From a bacterium (GTDB taxonomy: Bacteria > SZUA-182 > SZUA-191 > JAJRXT01), in the NCBI GenBank assembly GCA_024276125.1, contig JAJRXT010000018.1:1-32761 (forward strand): a DNA stretch of 32,761 nt, given 5' to 3'. Position numbers and translations under genes: made by a program. Under the pieces are notes generated by a model. The model was not told where the DNA came from. It saw only the letters and a list, made by a program, of their open reading frames with translations, and did not search any database. This document shows, one piece after another, positions 7,489-14,580 of the stretch. How positions within the stretch are numbered: position 1 is the first letter of the stretch; each line of letters opens with the position of its first letter.

Positions 7489-8679
7489 TTACCCCAGCAC
7501 TTCCTTAAACCTTTGCGTAAGCGCCGGCGCCACCTCAAACAGATCGCCCACAATGCCGTAAGTGGCTACATCGAAAATAGGCGCATCCGGGTCGGTATTT
7601 ATGGCTACGATTACATCTGAGGACTGCATACCGGCTAAGTGCTGGATAGCTCCCGATATGCCGCAGGCAATATATAATTTAGGACATACCGTCTTACCAG
7701 TCTGTCCCACCTGATGCGAATAGGGTATCCAGCCGGCATCCACCGCCGCCCGCGAGGCCCCCACCGCTCCGCCTAAGACCTTCGCCAGCTCTTCTATTAC
7801 CTTAAAATTCTCCGCCTTACCCAAACCGCGGCCGCCGGAAACAATAATATCAGCCTCTGCCAGATTAACCGTATCGGTTATCTCCTCCACCACTTTAACC
7901 AGATTGGTACGCAGATTTATCTTTGCAACATCTACCGGTTTTATAATCAGCTTACCTTTACGGCTTTCATCATATACGGCCTTTTTCATTACTTTATGGC
8001 GCACTGTAGCCATCTGAGGGCGCGTATGCGGGCATAATATAGTAGCCATAATATTGCCGCCGAACGCCGGTCTGGTCTGATGCAGCAGTCCGGTTTCCGC
8101 ATCAATTGCAAGCTGAGTGCAATCCGCCGTAAGACCGGTACATACGCGCACCGCTACTTTGGGAATAAAAGAGCGTCCCACCGCAGTAGCCCCGGTTAAC
8201 ACTATATTGGGCTTGTATTCATTTATCAGATCGGTTAATACTTCCGTATAAGAGTCATCATGAAAATCCTCTAATATAGGATCATCGGCCAGATACACCT
8301 CATCTGCTCCATAATGAATCAGGCTTTCGGCCTGCTTTTGCATATCATGACCCAATACAACAGCAGCTAAAGGCTCGCCTAAGGCGTCGGCCAGCTTGCG
8401 TCCCTCGCCCAGCAGTTCATAGAGCACACTGGCAATCTCGCCCTTGCGCTGTTCGGCAAACACCCACACCCCGCGGTAGACGGATAAATCTTCCTTAGCC
8501 TCCCGCTCATCCTCAATTAAAATAGCCTCCACAGCGCAGGCATCAACACAAGCGCCGCACAGAGTACAGCTATCATCAATTATCGCTGCATCATCCGACA
8601 TAGATATCGCCCCAAAGGGGCAGGCGTCTACACACGCCTCACAGGCAATACATTTTTCTTTTATTACTTTTATACTCAT
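7489..8679 (-). CDS. etfA: Electron transfer flavoprotein alpha subunit with N-terminal 2x[4Fe-4S] ferredoxin domain
   Basis: 396 aa, longer than a plain EtfA (about 320) because of an N-terminal ferredoxin domain: [12 protein letters not shown] at residues 10-21 and [11 protein letters not shown] at 38-48. The EtfA body follows, with the C-terminal FAD-binding region [32 protein letters not shown] and [10 protein letters not shown]. Such Fd-EtfA proteins are known from bifurcating or Fe-S-linked Etf complexes (for example CarE of Acetobacterium). Its partner etfB is 3.8 kb away at 12520-13305, with TA genes between. The ATG is 2 bp after the stop of the broken mazF gene. Confidence 0.95.
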   Translation of the reverse strand: MSIKVIKEKCIACEACVDACPFGAISMSDDAAIIDDSCTLCGACVDACAVEAILIEDEREAKEDLSVYRGVWVFAEQRKGEIASVLYELLGEGRKLADALGEPLAAVVLGHDMQKQAESLIHYGADEVYLADDPILEDFHDDSYTEVLTDLINEYKPNIVLTGATAVGRSFIPKVAVRVCTGLTADCTQLAIDAETGLLHQTRPAFGGNIMATILCPHTRPQMATVRHKVMKKAVYDESRKGKLIIKPVDVAKINLRTNLVKVVEEITDTVNLAEADIIVSGGRGLGKAENFKVIEELAKVLGGAVGASRAAVDAGWIPYSHQVGQTGKTVCPKLYIACGISGAIQHLAGMQSSDVIVAINTDPDAPIFDVATYGIVGDLFEVAPALTQRFKEVLG

Positions 8680-8681
8680 TG

Positions 8682-9016
8682 TTATAGTAATCCTTGTAAG
8701 TTTTCTTTTACCTTGATAAAGACAGATTCTTTCAATGTTCCTATCTTTTTCACCACAATTGACTTATTAAGGGTGTAAATATTATCCACCCTGATCATAC
8801 TATCATGTAACAATCTACCACTTTGTAAATCCTTAGAATCGATCAAAACAGCAAAATCCATTTCTTTAATGTTAGAAGTATAATTGCTGTTACGATAATA
8901 TCGGCGGTTTTTCCATTATAATAATCATTGGAAATAACCGGCACCGGACGTTTTTTTTGTGAGGACAGATCAGTATACGGTATTGGAATAATTAATATAT
9001 CACGTTGTTTATACAT
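8682..9016 (-). pseudogene. MazF/PemK-like toxin, frameshifted
   Basis: Start MYKQRDILIIPIPYTDLSSQ at 9016 overlaps the antitoxin stop by 8 bp. QKKRPVPVISNDYY is the MazF RP-V motif. The frame is lost at about 8879-8884, where ATTATACTT would need ATTACTT: removing two bases (AT) or adding one restores TSNIKEMDFAVLIDS, RVDNIYTLNKSIVVKKIG and the end at 8682, the standard MazF C-terminal half. As written, the protein stops after ILLF at 8843. The restored length is about 110 aa, full MazF size. Confidence 0.85.
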
Positions 9017-9209
9017 TATTCCAAATCCGATCATCTATCTCATTATCCCAAAAATCAAGACTGCTTTCCGCCGCAGACAAAAGGTCATCCGTATCGTTTT
9101 GCTTTAGCGGCAATATAATAACCTCTACCCTTTCGCCCTTTTTTACCGGGGCCTCAATTTCCAGCTTGCCGTCTTCTTTTATTTTAAAATAATATTTATA
9201 GGCTTTCAT
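9009..9209 (-). CDS. MazE-position antitoxin for the broken MazF
   Basis: 66 aa from ATG at 9209 (MKAYKYYFKIKEDGKLEIEA). A longer frame to 9308 reads into the palindromic repeat at 9265-9347 and is rejected. N-terminal half looks like a beta-strand DNA-binding segment (KLEIEAPVKKGERVEVIILP) and the tail is acidic (DDLLSAAESSLDFWDNEIDD), as in antitoxins that wrap a MazF toxin. Family name not certain. Its 8-bp overlap with the toxin gene suggests coupling. Confidence 0.7.
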   Translation of the reverse strand: MKAYKYYFKIKEDGKLEIEAPVKKGERVEVIILPLKQNDTDDLLSAAESSLDFWDNEIDDRIWNNV

Positions 9210-9264
9210 AATACCCCCCGACAACACTAGTACATCGTTTCGCAAGTCCTTCGGTTTATTATAC

Positions 9265-9347
9265 GTCATTCTGAACGAAACGAAGTGGAGTGAAGAATCT
9301 GCTTGCACATGTGAGTAAGATTCTTCGGCTTTCAGCCTCAGAATGAC
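9265..9347. repeat. GTCATTCTGA palindromic repeat, copy 3
   Basis: Runs from GTCATTCTGAACGAAACGAA to CCTCAGAATGAC, with GTGGAGTGAAGAATCT and AAGATTCTTCGGC arms. Its left arm is the exact complement of the interrupted copy at 25581-25770, which makes it the reference for reconstructing that insertion site. Confidence 0.85.
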
Positions 9348-9407
9348 AAAATATAATCTGTTTCGGAGCTAACTCAATAGCCATTTTAGTTTGTATTTTA
9401 CTTATTG

Positions 9408-9869
9408 CTACAACTTTCCTAGGAAAAGTGACACGGATTCTTTTATATCATCCCATAATGATTCAATGTTATCTGTTAGCTCCAGCATCTTTTCCCCTTT
9501 CAATTGGAATCCGTATCCGCTTACAAAACGATGTCTGAATCCCCTATATAGATGTAATCTATCAACTATACCTTGGTTCAATATAACTGTTTTACCATTA
9601 GGGGGATTAAACGCCAGTTCCAAAAGTTCCTTATGCCAACTTCTGCCTTTAGGCATGGTATGATAATACTGTCTGCTTATCCGCTTTATGATATTTTCTA
9701 TTCCATTATAGAAATTCATCAAATAAGTTCCCATAGCAGGTTCAGTACAATAATCTTTGTATTTGGAATCAAAGCGGCTTCTGACCTCACGCAATCTTAC
9801 CAAGGTTTCTTCTATAGCCTTTTGTTCATCAATAATATCTTCTTTAAGTTCCTGATACCGCTCTTTCAT
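9408..9869 (-). CDS. HepT-like HEPN protein with altered catalytic motif
   Basis: 153 aa, helical; begins MKERYQELKEDIIDEQKAIE and contains YNGIENIIKRISRQ and HLYRGFRHRFVSGYGFQL. In HepT-like proteins this last region carries R-X4-H-X-Y; here the aligned residues read RHRFVSGY, so the His position is Ser. If the alignment is right, RNase activity would be lost or changed. The start overlaps the MNT gene end by 26 bp. Characterised HepT toxins are RNases neutralised by MNT AMPylation. Confidence 0.78.
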   Translation of the reverse strand: MKERYQELKEDIIDEQKAIEETLVRLREVRSRFDSKYKDYCTEPAMGTYLMNFYNGIENIIKRISRQYYHTMPKGRSWHKELLELAFNPPNGKTVILNQGIVDRLHLYRGFRHRFVSGYGFQLKGEKMLELTDNIESLWDDIKESVSLFLGKL

Positions 9870-10143
9870 AGATTATTTTTCCCTTAGCCAGAATCCTCTT
9901 GTAAAGATGCTCTCTTATATCTTCCAGATCGATAATATCCACCTCATCGGCTACCGCCATAGATACCTTACCGTAGTATTTGAAGAAGTCTTCCGGCTTA
10001 ATCCCTAAGACAGCGATATCAATATCCCGGGCGGATTCTACATCTTCCAAACACGAGCCGAATAATAAGACTTTCTTTGCGCCAAATTGCTTGCTGATAG
10101 CTACAATCTTGGTTAATTCCGCTTCAAGGCCGGCTTTGTTCAT
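9844..10143 (-). CDS. Minimal nucleotidyltransferase (MNT) of a HepT-like pair
   Basis: 99 aa. Signature LLFGSCLEDVESARDIDIAVLG gives GS-x10-D-x-D, with a third acidic position in DEVDIIDLEDI. Overlaps the HepT-like gene by 26 bp and is first in the pair. The G-S-C form is common in this subgroup. Acts as antitoxin in known MntA-HepT systems (family knowledge). Confidence 0.83.
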   Translation of the reverse strand: MNKAGLEAELTKIVAISKQFGAKKVLLFGSCLEDVESARDIDIAVLGIKPEDFFKYYGKVSMAVADEVDIIDLEDIREHLYKRILAKGKIIYERAVSGT

Positions 10144-10203
10144 GATGTATTATTCCTATTATACTCAACAAGGTTATAAATTGTGAATTTGCAATAGTTT
10201 TTT

Positions 10204-10292
10204 TACCACAAAGAACACAAAGAGCACAAGGGGTTTAACAAGTTGTTTTCTTATTTCTTTGTGTTCTTTGTGACCTTTGTGACCTTTGTGGC
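10204..10292. repeat. ACCACAAAGA...TCTTTGTGGT-type palindromic repeat
   Basis: Left arm ACCACAAAGAACACAAAGAG; right arm TTTCTTTGTGTTCTTTGTGA followed by CCTTTGTGACCTTTGTGG. The arms are near-complementary with a roughly 30-base spacer. The only copy of this family seen in the window. It sits in the 322-bp gap 10144-10465, which holds two repeats and no gene. Confidence 0.8.
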
Positions 10293-10353
10293 GCCATTAA
10301 TTTTTTAAAATTTTAAAATCATTATTTATAAGCTGATTGAGTATAAATAACTA

Positions 10354-10449
10354 TAAGTAATGGAGTAGGTTGGGTTGAGCTTGCGAAACCCGACATTTAA
10401 AATGGGTTTGTTGGGTTTCACTTATGTTCAACCCAAGCTACATTACTTA
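10354..10449. repeat. GTAGGTTGGGTTGAGC palindromic repeat
   Basis: Outer arms TAAGTAATG and CATTACTTA, then TAGGTTGGGTTGAGC against GTTCAACCCAAGCTA, and inner CGAAACCCGACA against TGTTGGGTTTCA. A 96-bp near-palindrome of a type common in environmental bacterial genomes. Confidence 0.8.
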
Positions 10450-10465
10450 ATGAGAGAAAAAATAA

Positions 10466-10882
10466 CTACATAAGAGCTAATTTTTTATAGTCATTGTATA
10501 ATTCTCCAAGTTTACATATATTCATAAATAAATACACATTAAATTGTTTTGCGTATTCCAGCGATTTTATTAAATCCTGTATTTTTTCTTTAAATGTATC
10601 TATTGATGAACCGTTTATGGCAAAGCTGTTCAGTTCCCTTGCTCTATCAAAAATATCATCTATTTTACAATCATCCCATATCAATTGTACTTTATTTTTA
10701 TCTACCTCTCTTCTATTTGCAATTATATCCCTTAAAACTTCTTTGTTGTTTACTAACATTATTTCACCACACGAAAATTTCTTTAGTATACTTGCACTGC
10801 AGAAAATCTCACGAATTTCATCTTTCAGATTCTTAATATAAAAATCTTTCCATTCTTCTGAAGACCAGCCTTTTCGATACAT
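10466..10882 (-). CDS. Hypothetical protein
   Basis: 138 aa; not recognised. Mostly helical and charged, no signal peptide, no membrane segment, and one Cys-containing stretch (CSASILKKFSCGE) without a clear metal motif. Starts MYRKGWSSEEWKDFYIKN. It lies in the TA-rich insertion between etfB and etfA and has no coupled partner, so it may be a TA remnant or cargo. Coding status rests only on an open frame of reasonable length and ordinary codon use. Confidence 0.5.
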   Translation of the reverse strand: MYRKGWSSEEWKDFYIKNLKDEIREIFCSASILKKFSCGEIMLVNNKEVLRDIIANRREVDKNKVQLIWDDCKIDDIFDRARELNSFAINGSSIDTFKEKIQDLIKSLEYAKQFNVYLFMNICKLGELYNDYKKLALM

Positions 10883-11111
10883 TGTTATTTTGCCTCGCTT
10901 ACTTAAGAGTTACACTGCATTATTGAATAATAAGCCCACAATCATCCCATTACCACTTCCACCAGCAATGGCGGTTTAATGCCCATAATTTTGGCCACAT
11001 ACAGCTTTTCTGTACCGTTTCCTATCTTTTGGCGTTTCTCATGCCGAAAGCCTATTAATAACAGCATGTTGTGTTGTTTCGGGAAAACCTTCCGATATAC
11101 AGAATGTTTTT
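10883..11111. other. Gap with a possible gene remnant on the minus strand
   Basis: On the minus strand a frame open from just after the PIN gene to a stop at 10942-10944 reads YRKVFPKQHNMLLLIGFRHE and then KLYVAKIMGIKPPLLVEVVMG. It looks protein-like but has no convincing start and I do not recognise it. It may be a fragment of a lost gene. Confidence 0.25.
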
Positions 11112-11498
11112 TCAGCCTACAGGTAAAATATCAGATTTTATAATTTCCTTATATTCGGTAAGTATTCGTACTTTTTCCTTAAGAATATTCTTATAAACAA
11201 GACCGGTGGCTACAATCAAGGCATCATGAATATTAAACCCCACCGGCATTTCACAAATAACATCTTCATCCACAGGATAAATAATACAATTATCAGAATC
11301 GGCAAGATAGCTTATAACCTTTTCAAAATCTACCTTTACCCGCCGAATAGAAACAAGATGCTTAATTCCTGCCAGCACAATTGCCGAAAAGACAAAATCG
11401 TTATTTACATCGGATAATATTTGCTTATATAAAGGATTAAGCCTTTTGTTCTTGTCCAAAAACCAGACAAAAATATGAGTATCTACAATATATTTCAT
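11112..11498 (-). CDS. PIN-domain protein (VapC-like) with a likely inactivated site
   Basis: 128 aa. First Asp motif KYIVDTHIFVWFLD (Asp6), third acidic motif GFNIHDALIVATGL, and a C-terminal RILTEYKEI ending. The second acidic position, usually Glu in a SAIxLxEI context, reads SAIVLAGIKHL, i.e. Glu replaced by Gly (GGA, one base from GAA). That change should impair metal binding. Start overlaps the upstream small gene by 4 bp. Last residues LPVG. Confidence 0.82.
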   Translation of the reverse strand: MKYIVDTHIFVWFLDKNKRLNPLYKQILSDVNNDFVFSAIVLAGIKHLVSIRRVKVDFEKVISYLADSDNCIIYPVDEDVICEMPVGFNIHDALIVATGLVYKNILKEKVRILTEYKEIIKSDILPVG

Positions 11499-11695
11499 GG
11501 CTTATTTTTGATTTGAAAGGAATACTCATTTTTTTTGATTTCATCTAACGACAAATCAAGCTTTCCTTCAAATGCTCCGTACAGATCAGAGAGTCTCTTT
11601 GCCCCTTTACCGGAAACAAGCTTAAATCTTAATACTTTAAGCTGTTGCTCCAGGCTTTCTATCTGTAGCTTTATCAAAGCTTCTCCCATTGGCAT
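11495..11695 (-). CDS. Small antitoxin-like protein paired with PIN gene
   Basis: 66 aa (or 64 from the second Met). Begins with an amphipathic coiled-coil-like helix (ALIKLQIESLEQQLKVLRFK) followed by KRLSDLYGAFEGKLDLSLDEI, a pattern typical of short VapB-like partners. 4-bp overlap with the PIN gene. Antitoxin role is inferred from size and coupling. Confidence 0.7.
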   Translation of the reverse strand: MPMGEALIKLQIESLEQQLKVLRFKLVSGKGAKRLSDLYGAFEGKLDLSLDEIKKNEYSFQIKNKP

Positions 11696-11735
11696 ACTCC
11701 TTAATAATTAAAATACTCCCAACCTATCATATTTG

Positions 11736-11802
11736 TGTATATCTGGAATCCCTCCCTAAACAAACCCTATGGATTGGTTTCGGGAGGGACTTCCAGATAT
11801 AC
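11736..11802. repeat. Long perfect-like hairpin
   Basis: Left arm TGTATATCTGGAATCCCTCCC (about 11736-11756) pairs with GGGAGGGACTTCCAGATATAC (11782-11802) over some 20 base pairs with one bulge. No T-run follows on either side that would make a textbook terminator. It lies upstream of the PIN/antitoxin pair on the minus strand and might be a regulatory hairpin or a small inserted palindrome. Confidence 0.7.
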
Positions 11803-11857
11803 GCTCAAAGCCAAAAGACTTAAACAAGAAGTTTCAATGAAAATGAGCATATATGCG

Positions 11858-12025
11858 CTAGTAATAAATGTCACCTACTTTTTCCTTCTCCCCGTAAGTA
11901 GCTATAGCGCTAAACATAATTGTTTCAATATTAGAACCTACCTTTATAACAACTCTATCAGACATGACTGTTTGTACCGTAGCCTGTATCTCTCTTCTTG
12001 CACTCCATTATGCTAATTTATCCAT
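11858..12025 (-). pseudogene. Decayed TOBE/molbindin-like domain fragment
   Basis: The minus strand reads MDKLA, stop, then WSARREIQATVQTVMSDRVV and IKVGSNIETIMFSAIATYGE KEKVGDIYY, stop at 11858. SAR-x3-I-x-A-x-V, the IKVG turn, the I-x-x-x-I strand and the G-DIYY ending follow the molybdate-binding TOBE (Mop) domain, which usually begins M-x-L-SARN. An in-frame stop at 12008-12010 after four codons, and a premature stop where VYALI is expected, mark it as broken. Assignment is from pattern memory only. It lies 3' of the HicB-like gene. Confidence 0.4.
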
Positions 12026-12046
12026 ATTAGCCTTTCTTGGGACTCC

Positions 12047-12295
12047 TTATGCAACCTGCTTAAATTCTTTCTCGTTTTGTATAACTACAGTAGGATACGG
12101 ATTTTCAGGAGGAATGGGAAGCCCTTGCTCTTTTAACAGGCCAACATGTTCACACATACCCCCTTTTGCTTTATACAGGCAATCTTCAACTGAGTGCCAC
12201 ACACCGCTGAACCCTTCCAAATCAGGAGAATAAAAACCGAAAAAATTGGGGTCGTTAGTAGCTTCTATGATTAAAGAATAAGGTAGTTCAATCAT
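12047..12295 (-). CDS. HicB-like antitoxin, no HicA next to it
   Basis: 82 aa. The degenerate RNase-H-like HicB fold is indicated by YSLIIEATNDPNFFGFYSPD, LEGFSGVWHSVEDCLYKAKG and a C-terminal ENPYPTVVIQNEKEF strand. No ribbon-helix-helix tail. HicB normally pairs with a small dsRBD-type HicA toxin, which is not found on either side: the next stretch is the TOBE-like remnant. Orphan antitoxin or remnant of a lost pair. Confidence 0.75.
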   Translation of the reverse strand: MIELPYSLIIEATNDPNFFGFYSPDLEGFSGVWHSVEDCLYKAKGGMCEHVGLLKEQGLPIPPENPYPTVVIQNEKEFKQVA

Positions 12296-12333
12296 TTCTT
12301 TTTTTTCTCCCTGCCATATATCTCTTTCAATGT

Positions 12334-12499
12334 TGTTGACTTAAAATATAGAAGGGGGGTTTTCTATGGCTGTCATTCTGAATGAAGCGAAGCGGAATGA
12401 AGAATCTCTCCAACAATAGCGAGCAGATTCTTCGGCCTGCGGCCTCAGAATGACAGGTTAAGAAAAGCTTTTTATTATTTGTATCGGCTTAAGTCAACA
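12334..12499. repeat. GTCATTCTGA palindromic repeat, copy 4, with outer ends
   Basis: Core 12370-12456 from CTGTCATTCTGA to TCAGAATGACAG with GAAGCGAAGCGGAATGAAGA and AGATTCTTCGGCC arms. Outer ends TGTTGACTTAA (12334-12344) and TTAAGTCAACA (12489-12499) are perfectly inverted and match those of copy 2. It sits 20 bp past the etfB stop, i.e. at the edge of the block separating etfB from etfA. Confidence 0.88.
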
Positions 12500-12519
12500 G
12501 CATTGCGGCTTATACCAAC

Positions 12520-13305
12520 CTAAACCACCCTATCCGAACGCAAACACTGCACCAGTTCATCCGCTATTGCATCTACAGAGCCGGAAAGCATCCGTCCGTC
12601 GCCACGCGGCGGCGGGGTGAATATCTTTACCACTTTGGTCGGCGAGGCGTTAAGCCCTACTTTATCTTCAGCCGCATCCAGAGCCGCTGCATCCCATGCC
12701 GGTATATTTACCTTTTTAGCTTTCATTTTACCGCGCAAAGACGGCAGGCGCGGTTCGTTTATTTCCTTTACTACGGTTATAAGCGTTGGTAAGCCGGTTT
12801 CAATCACCTCATAACCATAGTCCATCAGGCGTTCCACCCGCAGGTAATCGCTCTTTATATCCTCAATCTTACGGATATAGGCTACAAAGGGAATATCCAA
12901 AAATTCGGCAATCCCAGGACCTACTTGCGCCGTATCCCCGTCAATAGCCTGCTTACCGCATATGATTAAGTCATAATCCCCGATTTTTTTAATTCCCTGC
13001 GCTAAGGTATAAGACGTAGCCCAAGTATCAGAGCCGGCAAAGGCGCGATCGGATAATAACAGCGCATCATCAGCGCCAAGTGATACAGCCTCGCGCAGGG
13101 CGTCTTGCGCCTGCGGAGGTCCCATGGTAAGCGCGGTAACGCTGCCGCCGATGCGCTCGCGTATTCTTACTCCCTCTTCAATAGCATAGGCGTCATAGGG
13201 ATTTATCATTGATTCCACACCCTGACGAATCAAGGTATTGGTTTCTGGATTTATCTTAACCTTCGTTGTAGCCGGTACTTGTTTTATACAGACGATTATT
13301 TTCAT
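12520..13305 (-). CDS. etfB: Electron transfer flavoprotein beta subunit
   Basis: 261 aa, standard EtfB length. Features: MKIIVCIKQVPATTKVKINP start, INPYDAYAIEEGVRIRE, LTMGPPQAQDALREAVSLGA DDA, then ICGKQAIDGDTAQVGPGIAE and the VERLMDYGYEVIETGLPTL VTV-like stretch of the EtfB signature. Binds AMP or a second FAD in bifurcating forms. Start overlaps the acyl-CoA dehydrogenase stop by 4 bp (13302-13305), so the two are coupled. EtfA, its obligate partner, is normally the next gene but here begins 3.8 kb downstream. Confidence 0.95.
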   Translation of the reverse strand: MKIIVCIKQVPATTKVKINPETNTLIRQGVESMINPYDAYAIEEGVRIRERIGGSVTALTMGPPQAQDALREAVSLGADDALLLSDRAFAGSDTWATSYTLAQGIKKIGDYDLIICGKQAIDGDTAQVGPGIAEFLDIPFVAYIRKIEDIKSDYLRVERLMDYGYEVIETGLPTLITVVKEINEPRLPSLRGKMKAKKVNIPAWDAAALDAAEDKVGLNASPTKVVKIFTPPPRGDGRMLSGSVDAIADELVQCLRSDRVV

Positions 13306-14462
13306 TTTACTTTACTCGCACTTTCCTTTATTAGTTGAAGCGCAATTACATTACGCTGAATCTGATTGGTGCCTTCATAAATTTGAGTGATCTTGGCATC
13401 GCGCATCATTTTTTCCACCGGATACTCGCGCATATAGCCGTAACCGCCCAAAATCTGTACCGCATCAGTGGTTACCTTCATGCACATATCCGCGGCAAAT
13501 GTCTTACACATCGCCGAATCCTTAGATATCTTTTTAGCCCCGCTGTCTATATATCTGGCAGTGCAGTATACCAAAGAACGCGCCGCCTCAATTTGGATAG
13601 CCATATCGGCCAGCATATGCTGTATGGCTTGGAACGAGGAAATGGGCTTGCCGAACTGTACGCGCTGACGCGAATAGGACAGCGCCTCGTCCAGCGCCCC
13701 TTGGGCTATACCTACCGCTTGGCCGCCTATACCGGGGCGGGTACGGTCTAATGTTTTCATAGCTACAATGAATCCCATACCTTGTTTACCCAGCAGGTTT
13801 TCTTTGGGTACGCGGCAGTTTTTAAATACCAGCTCACGAGTGGACGAACAGCGAATACCCATTTTTTTCTCTTTTTTACCAAATTCAAAGCCTTCCCAGC
13901 CCTTTTCTACTATAAAGGCGCTGGCGCCGCGGCTGCCTTTGGCTTTATTGGTCATAGCAATAACAGTATATGTTTCAGCCTCCCCGCCATTTGTTATCCA
14001 TTGTTTGGTACCGTTCAGTATATAATGGTCACCATCTAATACAGCGGTAGTCTGAGTGCCTCCGGCATCGCTGCCGGCATTGGCCTCAGTCAGAGCGAAT
14101 GCGGCCAGTTTTTTTCCAGTTGCAATATCCGGCAGATATTTCTGTTTTTGCTCGTGCGTACCGAACAATAAAATCGGATAAGCGCCCAGACCGCTTGCCG
14201 CATATGATACGGCCACCCCGCCGCAGGCGCGGCTTATCTGTTCGGTAGCTAGGCATAATTCAAAACATCCGCCGCCCATTCCGCCGTATTCTTCGGGAAT
14301 ATATAACCCGAATAAATCGGATTGAGCCAGGATATTCATTATTTCGCTGGGGAATTCCTCTTTTTCATCCAATTCGGCGCGAGCCGGAATAATTTTTTCG
14401 GTTGCGATTTGGCGCGCCAAATCCTGTATCATTTGTTGTTCTTCAGTTAAAAAATAATTCAT
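13302..14462 (-). CDS. Acyl-CoA dehydrogenase (short-chain/butyryl-CoA type)
   Basis: 386 aa, typical length. Has the FAD/acyl-CoA signatures AFALTEANAGSDAGGTQTTA and QILGGYGYMREYPVEKMMRD, and the catalytic Glu in IYEGTNQIQR (about residue 363), the position used by short- and medium-chain enzymes. Oxidises acyl-CoA to enoyl-CoA, or runs in reverse with bifurcating Etf, passing electrons via EtfAB. First gene of the acd-etfB unit; a GAGG Shine-Dalgarno precedes ATG at 14462. The acyl chain length is not determinable here. Confidence 0.93.
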   Translation of the reverse strand: MNYFLTEEQQMIQDLARQIATEKIIPARAELDEKEEFPSEIMNILAQSDLFGLYIPEEYGGMGGGCFELCLATEQISRACGGVAVSYAASGLGAYPILLFGTHEQKQKYLPDIATGKKLAAFALTEANAGSDAGGTQTTAVLDGDHYILNGTKQWITNGGEAETYTVIAMTNKAKGSRGASAFIVEKGWEGFEFGKKEKKMGIRCSSTRELVFKNCRVPKENLLGKQGMGFIVAMKTLDRTRPGIGGQAVGIAQGALDEALSYSRQRVQFGKPISSFQAIQHMLADMAIQIEAARSLVYCTARYIDSGAKKISKDSAMCKTFAADMCMKVTTDAVQILGGYGYMREYPVEKMMRDAKITQIYEGTNQIQRNVIALQLIKESASKVK

Positions 14463-14580
14463 TTTAATTCCTCAATATAATTTCTATTTGTTAGTACAGT
14501 ACATTTTTTTACGTAAACATTAGAACTCTCTTTTTTTCTGAAAAAAGAATATTAAAGATAAGGGGATTTTTATGGTGATA

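Noticed and set aside
9210-9308. N-terminal extension of the MazE-position antitoxin
   Set aside because: The residues come from the reading of repeat copy 3; ATG at 9209 opens the protein-like part.
11735-12016. Plus-strand 93-codon frame
   Set aside because: Runs through a hairpin and opposite the TOBE-like remnant; no protein-like pattern.
13335-14039. Long plus-strand frames opposite the acyl-CoA dehydrogenase
   Set aside because: Shadow frames of a well-supported gene; no motif.
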